Shown piece by piece: positions 46,601 to 57,728 of a stretch of 64,000 nucleotides of DNA (position 1 is the first letter of the stretch; every line of letters begins with the position of its first letter). A program made the position numbers and the translations under genes. The stretch comes from Caenorhabditis elegans (lineage: Eukaryota > Nematoda > Chromadorea > Rhabditida > Rhabditidae). Where the stretch lies: the NCBI RefSeq assembly GCF_000002985.6, contig NC_003282.8, positions 11,842,001 through 11,906,000 of the forward strand, given 5' to 3'. The notes beneath the pieces were generated by a model, which saw only the letters and a program-made list of their open reading frames with translations, had not been told where the DNA came from and ran no database searches.

Positions 46601-48892
46601 TTTATTTATTAGTTGTTTTATTTCATTTAAATTTTTTCACTCCTAATACAGAATTAGTTTGAATGATTGTTTGAATGATTAGTTAAATATGTTTAGAAAC
46701 AAGGCAATGGAAGCATCAGCGCATGCATTGTTTGAGTTACTCTCGAAAACTGGAGATGATGAAGCCCTTCAAAACACATTCCCACTTCCATTGACTACCA
46801 CAACAGAAGTAATAAGGCAAGTTACGACTACAACCAAGAAACCATCAACTACAACTTCTACTAAAAAGTTGACGACCACAACAACCACAACCCCAAAACC
46901 ATCCCAAAAACCTACCACCACTACCACCAAATCCCCTGTTGTTATTACTACTACTACAAAAACTTCCCCTAAGCCAACTACTTCCCCAAGTACAACAACT
47001 TCTACTACTACTTCAACCACAATTCCACCAAGTACTACAACCAGGAAACCAGCTAACCCTCGCAGATCCACTATCATGTCGGCAACTTCAAAAGTTGCAA
47101 TAATCGTAGGAAAAGATTCAAGTTTTGCCAGAGCTCGGCTCTTTACTACAAAACATCCAAGTACACAGAAAATGCAAGTTTTTATTTTATTTGTTTCATA
47201 TCTAACCATTTGTTTGGTAATTATTTTTTTGGTTTTCGTGAAAAAAATTTGTGATGTTGTTTTTTTTCAGTTTTTAATTAATAATCAAAAAAGTAAGACT
47301 GAAAAATTCAACTTTGTAAACGCAATTTTTCAATTGCGACTAATCTCGCTATTTGAATTTTCTTCAAGTTCCACAACTCCGTTTGATTGGTTTAGAAGTG
47401 AGCGTAGAAAATTGCTGATTGGTCTTGCAATTCTGATTTTGAAGGAAATTCAAACAGGGAAATTAGTCACAATTGAAAAACCGCATTTTTAAAAATTGAA
47501 TTATTCATGATTTTTTCATATTAAATTCCAATATTAAACGTTTTTTGTTGTTTCAGTGATGTGCCAACTACTACCGTACAAACTTCAACTACCGTACCAA
47601 CCACACCATCCAAAACAACTGCTACCACTACAACAACTCCAAAGCCAACCACTACAGAGACAGCTACAACTTCTTCATCAACAACCACAGTAACCACACA
47701 AAAACCTACAACCGTTACGTCAACAACAACATTACCATCCACAACGGCATCTACAACAACTAAAACTACTACAAGTACGCCCACGTCACCACAAACAACG
47801 ACCACTCATGTAGGAGCTCCCGCATCTTCCGTTGCATCGGTGGCTCATGATGGGTAAGTATTTTAAGTTTTGTCAAACCAAAGTATATTACAACAAGGAA
47901 AAGTTATGAAAATTCATTTTTTTATTTGTTTCAAAAACGGCAAGCTCAACATTTTTGTTCTCTAAAACTTTCAAACTTCCAATTTTCCAGTTTCTCACGA
48001 GCGGCTTTTTTTAATAAAAAACTATTTTTTAAAAGTTATCAAATTTTCTGCAAAATCTCAATTTTAAAAAAGTATAATTTCAGCTCAACACTTGCCGGAA
48101 AACCAAAAGTTCCAGTGATTTTCGATATTTTCCACAACGGACAACCAGTTGAAGCCGTCGTTGTTGGAACAAAAATCAGTCTATCATTCCGTCCACACTA
48201 TCCAATTCCACCGGAGTACGTAGACGTTCGTGGTTGCCAAGTTGAGCCAATTGATCCAAAATATGAATGGGAGCACGAGCCACTGTTCATCATAAGAGAT
48301 GGATGTCCTGCTGACGGTGTTGGTCTCGTCTGCCCACCAACACATTCTGAGTTTGGAGCAAAAGTTTCCGTTGAGGCATTCAGATATCAAACAACTGGAC
48401 AAGTACAGTACTCCTGTCTCGTGAGAATATGTCCATTTGCTCCGTGTCCGAAGGTGAGTTGAAGCTTGATTAGTGTCTAGAAAATAATAATCTTTGTCAA
48501 ACAGATGGTCGCAAGTGATCTGAATTTTTAAAAGTTCAAACAAATTTCAGAACACATGCGACGACGTGGAAGGCTGTGACAGTAGCTACATGCATCGATA
48601 CAGGCGAGAATTATCACTTGAAGACATCAAAAAAGCATTGGAAGCAAACCCAGAACTTGCTTCTCAGTTCGGAATTTCACCGTCCGCGTTTGCAAGAAAT
48701 CCGTCGAAATCTAAAAATTTCACAAGCGTTGTTGGTTGGTTCAAATTTAGTTTATTTCCAATCCATATTTAATAAGTTTCAGAAGAACAACAAAGAATCG
48801 CACTCGGCGGAGATTATCTTGTTCGGCGTCGATTGATTGTTGTCAACTCTGAAGATCAATTGAGATATTACGTTCGAACTGGAAACATCTGA
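43618..48892 (+). CDS. let-653: Mucin-like PAN/ZP apical matrix glycoprotein (about 780 aa in this model, 10 exons)
   Basis: Exons: 43618-43678, 43730-44023, 44446-44724, 44770-44975, 46424-46584, 46697-about 47077, 47557-47853, 48084-48453, 48551-48734 and 48783-48892. A signal peptide (LISLLLLIAFYSTSS) is followed by two PAN modules (CNSFYVRWPRVRLNF; CSGEYAFTYLSDRY), then a ZP-N half (CRDNGISVSVKSRLPYTGAI). A Thr/Pro/Ser-rich mucin segment spans two exons. The ZP-C half (PVIFDIFHNGQPVEAVVVG, IIRDGCPADGVG) and a furin-type RYRR site precede a tail with no membrane anchor, so the product is secreted. LET-653 shapes and protects the lumen of the C. elegans excretory duct. The donor of the sixth exon is unresolved: phase requires carry 2, and 47077 is the best fit although its consensus is weak. 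Mucin-region splice variants are likely. Confidence 0.93.
45155..46385. mobile_element. Long-armed foldback element (1231 bp) in let-653 intron 4
   Basis: The left arm (about 45155-45700) and right arm (about 45835-46385) are inverted copies over roughly 550 bp. Tips are TTAGGGCGGC and GCCGCCCTAA; inner matching blocks include AGATCTGGGATGTTCAAAAG and its complement. The loop is about 135 bp. There is no transposase frame, so it is a non-autonomous foldback transposon. Confidence 0.85.
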
Positions 48893-51136
48893 AAATACAC
48901 ACAAAAAATGTCTTCATGTCAGCTTTATAACTTTGTTTTTATTCTTCTTTCATTCAATTATCCAAACGCCACACGAGCGGGTCTCACATGGAAAACTCTT
49001 GGAGTTATTCTTCTTATGATTTAAGTTAAATTTTTTGATGAATTCACCATTTTGATTGATAATAAAATATTTCATCGCTTGATATTATTTTTGCAAGTCG
49101 TTGAAATACTGGGGAAGTTGTATAAACATATCATAGATGTGAACATAAAAAACTTCATAAAATTAATAAATGGTACATGGAATACAAATTAAGATAATGG
49201 CGAGTTTTTGAGTTTTGAAGACATACCAATTCATGAAATCTCTAGAATTAAGTAACCTAATAAAATCTAAAATTCATATTCTTATCATGTTCATCATATA
49301 TCAGATATTCATCTCATTCTCCCCGAAAAATGCGAAAAGGAACTAAAAGCCGTTTATGTCAATCCAGATGTTGGTTTTTCATTAATAAAAATTCTCAATC
49401 TTCCGAAATAAATTAGGTCGAGGAGTTTTATCCTCAAACATTTCGATTCGTTCCCTATTAAATTCCTACATGTTCGATATCTCGATGCTGAATCAAATGT
49501 CGTGTTGACTTGTTCGACGTCGTTTACCATCATCAAAGCAGCTACCAGACAGTTAATACTAAAAATATACTGAAAATATAATGAACTAAATACCTAAATA
49601 TAATACCGCAATTGCGTCATTGAGGTTTGTAGAACTTGCAAGCGAAGTCTAGAAGCTTTTCCTTATAAACTATAGTCTTGTCTCAAAAGCACAGATCAAA
49701 GAATATTTTACGAGCAATGCCAGCTACAATTCAGTCTCTTGCAAAAATTGGTAGCCCACCACGGGTGATTTTTCTTCGGAAGACGACAAAAGTAGGCTAC
49801 CTCAAATCAATAAAAAAGTTTCAAATTTCTGTAAAAATCTTCATTCCCCACACGATCGATATTTGTGTTTCAGTTTTATAGTTTTTCAGTGTACTGTAAC
49901 TTCAAAAATCAAAGTTTTCAAAAACCAAGTTTTTGGTTTTCGTGTCAAGCTAGATGACAAAGTGTATTCTGTTTAATTCTGTTCAATCGTATTCTGTTCA
50001 ATTGCGTGGCAATTTTCAAACCGACGAAAAATAAACTTATTGAAAAAAGTCAATGTTTTTGCCATTTTCAGTTATGAATGAATTTGCTATAAAGGGATCG
50101 AGCTAAACCTTTTGTTAAACACTACATTTTCACTTTAAAATGGCTTAATGGCATTCACAAACAAAAGCCAATTGGAAAAATTGAAACAAACAATAAAAAA
50201 ACACGATACTTTTTAGCATTAGGTAATCCATAGTCTGAATATAGGTGTTATTGAAAAATTTAAAAATTTAAAAAATTTGTATATACCTCACGGTATTTTT
50301 AAATTATCAAATAAAATTGGATAAACATTTTTAAAAAAAGTTGGCTTCAAAACTTCATAATTTATTTCTCAACCTAATGAAACAAAGTCTTATAAATTTT
50401 GCACATCTAATTGTATTTTGATTGTGGTTTCGAAGTCCATTGGAAATTCAGTCCTCAGGTACTTTCCAAGTGCATTTCCTCATTTTAATAGTTTTTATGT
50501 GGGTGTTTTGACGAAAAAAGTGATCGAACAGAAATATTTTGCAAGTCAGAGAACATTTGTTGTGCCAGGAGTTAAACAATTATTCGATTATAAATATATT
50601 ATACCTCTAGGTACCAATTTCCATTTATAATCTTTAGAAGTTGTTTCAATGATTGGAAAAATAATATAATTTTCAAAGAAAACTTTGTCTAAACTTTGAG
50701 CCTCACGTAATTCCACTTCATATTACATTCCAAGAATATCTGATAACTTGCAGACAAGCAGACAAGTGCATGATCTTTAGAAATCTGGCAGCTGTATAAA
50801 ATAACTGGAATCCGTGGAACTATAGTCTCGTCTAATGTAACAAATATGAATCCCTTGCTTGTCTTGATTGTTTTTAAAAGATAAATTTATAACTGGATAA
50901 CATGACCGAGAAAATAAAAATGTCACAGAACTGGACCCAACTTCAATACAAAAAACATACTGTACTGTGTTTTGCTGGATTAAAGCGAATTGATCGCAAA
51001 AAATACCGTATACACTCTATTAGTAATGAATGTAGATTTCCGACCAGTCGAGATTCTGGGCAATCCGGGGCTTGTTCTGAAGGTGCTACAAAGATTTTTC
51101 AATAATTTTTTGACAGTTGCTATGATATTTGTGGGA

Positions 51137-51293
51137 ACCCATACCTACCTATAGTCAGCTTGACTTTCGCGAAAGGAATTGCCTGCACAGTGCATAAAAA
51201 ATACGCATTTAAAATTCTCCCCGCTGATAAAACTGATATTCTTTATTTACTGTATTCCCTGTATTTTATAATTGACTATAGGTAGGTATGGGT
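51137..51293. repeat. Small inverted repeat (about 155 bp)
   Basis: CCCATACCTACCTATAGTCA near 51139 pairs with TGACTATAGGTAGGTATGGG near 51271. A short foldback with about 110 bp between the arms. Confidence 0.65.
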
Positions 51294-54200
51294 GCCTAAA
51301 AGCTTGCCCTGCACTCCTTATAAGAACCATTTGTCAGTTTTAAAAAATTTAGTTTTTATTCCTTTTATAGTTTGTTTTAGACTTAATAAGTGATCTGTCT
51401 TTTGAATAACATCATGAAAAACTAAAAGCTCATTCGAGATCATCTTTGGATTATTAATCTTCAAAAAACGGAAAAAAAATCATCTGGTCTGACTAATCCT
51501 TAGTGCATAATATTGTTTGGATGACGGCGATTTCCAATGAAACACAAACTTTAAGATGATTCTAAAAGTGTAAGGATTAGACTCTGGGGCGTTGGTGGTT
51601 TTAGAGTCATGTACTTCTAATTTTGATGTTGTTTTCAGAAAAAAAGGATTTATTTAATCTCAATTTTAATAATCAAACAACAGTCATTTTCTACTAAACT
51701 TATTCTGTACTGCAGTGCGTATTCAAAATTATAAAATACAAAGATAGCCGGGTGCAAAACATGCTCTGAGTTCTTATCATCATATATTTTCACACCAGAC
51801 AACACACCAAGCACAGCTGGAAACAGAGTGGAGTCTGCATTTTGCACGTGGGATTTTCCGAGAAATATGAAAGTTCGCCGTCTGTTTTTTATACTACCTA
51901 CTTACAGCTTATTTTGCAGATTTTTGTGTAGAGGCTAAAGTTTGGTGGTATTTGTTCATTTCAATCATTTTTTGAAAATTCAGCTGGGTGCTAAAACTAA
52001 TCATGTGTATTTTGGCAGCAGGTTTGCGTGAAGGCTTAAGGCAGGTGTAGGCCGCCTTGTAAGCAAGTAGGCAGATTTTTTTCCTAAACGTTTTAGTTTT
52101 GAACGTTTATTTTAGTTCTGAAATTCAAAATGATGTAATCCATCGGACTTCAAAATGCCTTCGAAATCATTTTATGCAAATTCTGAACATTTTTGGTTTT
52201 TTTGTCAAGTCCCTGAAAGACTTGATCGCTTTCATCTGAAATATATGGCACATCTTAATCCTCAGATCAAAAGTTCGTTTGAAAATTTGAAAATGTGTAA
52301 AAGTCAAGAGATTCTCATTAACAAAAAAAACACGCTACTTTCAACAAAATCAGTCTTGCCCATCCAAGTGTTGCACACTATTTTTTCGTTTCACTGATCA
52401 ATTCTCTCACTGATTTTCGAAAAATTTTGGTTTTTAATCTTTATCTGGCTAATATGTGAGTGGTCATTCGACCAAATTCGAATGTTTTCACTGATGTGTC
52501 GTGAGCTTATCCAAATGTGCTTGATCACTTCAGTTCACCAGAGGGTACCCTTTCGTTGTCCTTCATCCATTTTTTTTCCTGTGTAACTTATCACATTTTC
52601 GCATCTTTGTAATGCCTTCTACCGTCTTCCCTCTAAAGTAAGTAAATTTTAATCCAGAACTTCATATTATTTTTATACTTTACTATCATAGTCACCATTT
52701 CTATTAATTAATCAATTTCTTATAACATTTAACATTTTTAAGCTTTTTACTTTTTGGTACGCTTCTTGAGCATAACTGAGCTTTTTCATTAGTCGTGTTC
52801 ATAAAAATTCTCAGAAATGAAGCTGGCAATTTAAAAACATTTTTTCAACAACAAGTTCCATAACCGCTGCTTTCATCAAACATTTATGGAATAGCATACT
52901 TGGTTACCGTATTTTTTCCTGTTACATCTTACTTTTTTGTTGGGTTTTAAAAAATAAATATTCAACTGGCGAAAAAAATGTTCTAAACTTCTATAGTTTA
53001 ACAATTCTGAATAATTGAAGAAACAAGCAAGATACAAACTTCCAAAGTTTAAGAAGTGCAAGACAAGTAGGAATATATGTATGTAGTTCACAAATTGTTG
53101 TCCTATACATTCATTATTTTCTTCCAGTGTTCTACACTATCAGAACACATAATATGTTCTAAAACGTAATTGTTCTTGTTAACAGCTGTGTTTTGACTAT
53201 TTGTTTACCGGCGACTAGATTGTTCTGCTCTTTTTATTTTGTTGTTTCCAGAACAAATTGTCGTCATACTGTTTTTCAACTGGACAAAACAAGTTCAAAA
53301 AAAAAGAAATTATTTGCACTTTCTCATATTTCATGTGATTTTCGTCACTCGACCTTTCGCAGTTTTTCTTTTTAATATTTTTAGGCTTCGTTGTATCCAG
53401 AAATACTTTTCGGCATTACACGTAATGCAAATTACTAATTAGTTTTCAAATGACTGCACAATATTCTCAGAAAAGTTTCTAGTTTTGTTTCGGTTCGTGA
53501 TGCGCTCAGAAAATGCAGCCTCCGAATTTTGTTTCCGCACTGAAAAATTAAATAAAAAATATCTTGAGGAATGTTCCAAATATCGCGGAGTGAGAAACGA
53601 GGTTTTGAAGCTGATGTTTGTATTGATTAGTTCTGGCTTGTGATTGTGGATATATTAAACACACTGACTAGATCACATTAATTCATTTTAAAAGAAATAG
53701 AAGAAATATAGTAGTTTTGTGAAAGAGTGAAACGTCCCTTTGAAGGTACTAGCTATTTTTCAAAGTTGGTCTCACCACGATTTCAGCGATAATTGTCGCT
53801 ACATTTTTCGTTAGATGTGGAAACTGAATTATACAGAATTTAGCATCCTAAAGATCACAAAAGCACAGGATTCGTAATTGAAACATTTGAGTATTCACAA
53901 GTTGGAAACTGTATAATATATATTTATTTTATCATCAAGCTGTCCCCATATTTCTAAAAAATCATTGATAGTGATCATTCATTTAGTTTGTTTGCAAAAA
54001 CGACTGATCAAATGAAATGACAAATAAATGAAGCTACCGTAGTCATTATGGAGCGGTACCCGGAAGTTCGAATAACCAATGTTTCATTCTTTATTTTTGC
54101 AAAAATATTTGTCATTCCTGATCTCTCGAGGAAGTTTATTGAATGGGAATGCTCTCAGGCGTACTTGACACAAAAATTATGATTTTGGGATCACTTTTTT

Positions 54201-54971
54201 GAAACTTTTTGGATGAAGTCTGAGTCGGGTGGTAAACTAAATTTTCGTTAGTGTGGAAATTTAAGCATGGTCAAAAATAACCAATTGAAATTTTTTTTGA
54301 AAAAAAAATTATCGGTTTCACGAAAAATTAAATAAATTATTTACCATTATGCACTTCAACTTTTGAATACCCAAGCATTTTTGATATTCAATTTCAAATT
54401 TAAACACTCAATTTTGAATTTAGTTGGTAGAGAATTCACTCGGTTCCAAATTATATACCAAATTATAGAAACTTAACACTGCAAAAAGGCTTCTGTACCT
54501 GTGAAGATCAAAAATCTCTTGCGGAAAAGCGCATTCTACAGTATGAAAAACCCGTCCCGCCCACCCCAGCCAGGGAGATCTCCGGATGGATAGAGAAATG
54601 CATTCGCAGCTAATCCAGAAATTGAAACATTCAAAATGGATGGTTGACATAGTTTCGAATTCTGAAAATCTTGATAGGCATCTTTGAAATATTTTGCAAA
54701 ATAGATAAATTTCCAGAAATTTAATTGAAGCCAAAGGTTATTTGAAGGTTTGTTCGTTCCGCTAGAGAAACTTTTTTTTAATTTTGCGAGTTTTTCAAAG
54801 TTTCATTTATTGATTTTTAGCATATCGATTATCTGACTCTACAAACTTTTAGGTTCCTATTTAGTTTGCCAACTTCTGTATAAAGGTATCGATCTAAAAT
54901 TTGAATTGCGTTGATCTAAATTGCGCAAACATCACACTTGTGTAAATTGCAAAATGAAATAAAGGAAAATG

Positions 54972-55016
54972 GGCACGTAGGCAGGTAGGCATGCAGGCGT
55001 AGTTAGTTTTTAGGCA
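54972..55016. repeat. TGCCTAC-type dispersed repeat
   Basis: GCACGTAGGCAGGTAGGCAT followed by GCAGGCGTAG and TAGGCAG. The complement of the motif at 1381. Confidence 0.5.
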
Positions 55017-57159
55017 GTCTTAAAACTCAAATCATTTATGTACCAACTGAAATCCAACTAAAAGCTCTGGCTTCAATATTTTGTAAATCTCTCAAGTCAA
55101 GAAAAACCAACCTGAGTACGTCTAAAGCCAGAATTTTAGTTAGGCAGGCATAAGGTAGACATGTGTGCCTGATGGCATGCCCAGTCAATATCTACTATGA
55201 AAGTCGATAAATAACTCAAGTTAAAAGATAAGTTAAGATAGAAGATGCATTTTTGGATTTAATAAAATGTAATACCTAAGCAACACAGGCATCCGGTTTG
55301 CTAGCGAATAATATGATTTCAGCTTTATTTTGATTTCAGCTTTTTTTTTCATAATTGATTTCAGCTTTAGAAAACTGAAAACATGCAAACCCAATCAAAA
55401 AATGTTTCACTGGTCTGATATCATTTTGTCGAGTACGCCACCTCTTTAGGTTATCGGTGTCTAGTTTGTTGTTTTCACGTGCATATTTAACTATCATTCT
55501 GGTCTTCCAATAGATTGCTACGTCTCTCGGTGTATTCTCTATAGTTCACCGAAACAACGTTATTTCTCATTCATCTATATAAAACAACTTCGTTTTGTTT
55601 CTGATGATTGATAAATCATCCACGTCTTTGATAGCAACAGACTCATTAAATCTACCGTAATCCGTGTTTGTTTTTCAACAGGAAAAAAAAGAGTTTTCTT
55701 GTTCTGCAAAGCCTCTCCTCGCTACTGGTTATGCTTCTAAGAATGAATCATAATTTTTAAGTAAAGAAAACTACTTTTGTTTTTGTTTTCCTCCTTTAAC
55801 ATACTGACATCATTATCCAATACTGTAGTTCCTCACACCGTAACCCATGTCTACCCTTGTTCATGAGACTACCACATGATAAAAAGTGGGTAACATGAGC
55901 GAAAACTGGAATGAAATGTTCTATGAAACAAATCATTAAATGATGCATTGTCTCTCGTTGTTCACTATCATTGAATTGTTCTGATTTGTGCCCGATACAA
56001 TTGACGGGGTTAAACTGTTTTATAGTGCAAACTGTAGAGAAGTTCAAAATGTGCCAGGAATTTTTTTGATTTTTTTTGTTTATTTTTTCATCTATAATAT
56101 AATTCTAAAACGACGCATTTTTAATAAACCTAGTTTTTTCCCAAAACACTCTGACTCCCTTCAAAAAAATCAAAGTCTACAATTTAACGGGAGATCGATT
56201 TTCGATAATTCCGGCATTTTCGGCATTTTGGGATTCGGCAATTGCACGCCCACCGGAAAAATTCGAACATTTAAAAAATTCATAACCAAACTTTCGCATT
56301 TTACAACATTGTTTGCATTATTCAGTACATTTTGCCCCCTTTTAGCCTGTCACAAAACTGCCTAGCTTCGTCAGCGTATATCTCAATTGTAGTTTGTTTT
56401 ATCAAAAAGTTGTCAACTAGCAAAATATTTTTCATTTATTTTTCGATACGTTTGTAGTTAACTAATTTCTGGTATCTTTGAAATTAACTGAAATATATGC
56501 TCTCAAAGTAAAGTACTTGTGAGCAAGATGTGCAGTTTTGATATTATTTCTACTTAAAAATTCAAATTTACTTGTAAAAAAGCAATAGTCTTACAGTTAT
56601 AATCAATTTAAAAAATAGTCTTTCACTGAATATTACTAATTGTAGAATAGTAAAGTATATATAGTCTGAAACAATTAAAATAGGTAGTCCGTGGTCATCA
56701 ATCAGTACGATAGTTTTTATTTATTTTCTTATCACGAAATTTTATCAGAGATCCTATATATGAAAGTGAAAACGGGAATTTTTTGATGATAAGTCATAGA
56801 CCTCCCAGTTTGAGGAGGCTACATATTCATTGACAATTGGAATTGGGCGATTTGCAAGTTTTGTTCATCGGGTCCACAAAAAGTGGTATGTATAGTGTGC
56901 TAGAACATTGAGAATCTACTTTTACTTTCATAAATTTCCCAAGAAATATTTTGCACGTATTTGTCAGTTGACAAAATTTTGATAAAATCAAAGAAAACCG
57001 AGGTATACATATGTTGTCAAAGACTCAAAGTAGAACATTTGGGATTTTATTTTCTATTTGTAATTTATTTTAACCACCAGATCCATCTTAATGATTACAC
57101 TGATTCTTCCAGCCTGTCAAATTGCAACTGTACGTAGTCTTATTATTTTCCTACTACTA

Positions 57160-57530
57160 TCACATGACGTGGCAAGGCCAGAGACTTCGTTCTTTTTTCT
57201 GCAATCGACTGTTCGATGCGCCGAGGCGCGCAGAGATTTTGATCCGCATCTCAAATTGTGTTGACTTCTCACTACAAATATTTGATTCCCATGCTTGTGA
57301 CGTCTTCTGTCCCCGTCTCCCGCCCTCTCCATCCGATATAATCCCACCCACCGCGCGCTCCGCCTCCTTTTATTCCGCCTCCAGTGTCAGTTGCAACGTT
57401 GGTGGCACACAAGGCTTGTACAAACTTGCATAATTTGATATAAAATTTATTTTTCTCCTTTCTTCTTTTTCCGATCATCGAAACCACACAAGTTGTGGTG
57501 ATAAGTGCTGATATGAGATAGTTTCCACTG

Positions 57531-57568
<38 letters not shown>

Positions 57569-57728
57569 ATTTCTCCTCACTTCCTCGCCGAATCATACAG
57601 AGATCGGCGTTCTCGAAACCCATCGATGACGTCATTGTTCCTTACAAGCCAAAGATTACAGTACTCCTTCTCCTCAATATCTCCTCTTCATTCCTTCTGA
57701 ATCGGTGCACCCGCCTGTTTCCTGTGTA
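57160..57728 (+). promoter_or_regulatory. nhr-43: CT/GC-rich promoter-like region of nhr-43
   Basis: GC-richer than its surroundings, with repeated CCGCCTCC motifs near 57360-57380, a (CT)n tract at 57536-57567 and a CGATGACGTCAT CRE-like site near 57624. Position and composition suggest a promoter; no direct signal proves it. Confidence 0.45.
57536..57567 (+). repeat. (CT)n microsatellite
   Basis: About sixteen CT units, 160 bp before the nhr-43 start. CT-rich tracts are common in nematode promoters. Confidence 0.9.

Larger units (their letters stand above)
48893..57728. other. 8.8 kb stretch without a recognised gene, let-653 to nhr-43
   Basis: Begins with the let-653 3' UTR (AATAAA at 49061-49066). 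The rest is AT-rich with short chance frames, a small inverted repeat (51137-51293), TGCCTAC-type repeats (52037-52074, 54972-55016, 55143-55185) and a promoter-like CT/GC-rich end (57160-57720) before nhr-43. I checked it for splice-consistent coding exons and found none I could support. Small RNAs or long-range regulatory elements remain possible. Confidence 0.55.

Noticed and set aside
46769-47209. Val/Gly-rich minus-strand frame of 146 codons, and a similar one at 47521-47805
   Set aside because: They are the antisense shadow of the Thr-rich (ACN) mucin codons of let-653.
56780-56860. Possible C/D-box snoRNA (TGATGAT plus a small CCTCC/GGAGG hairpin)
   Set aside because: No convincing D box or terminal stem at the right distance.
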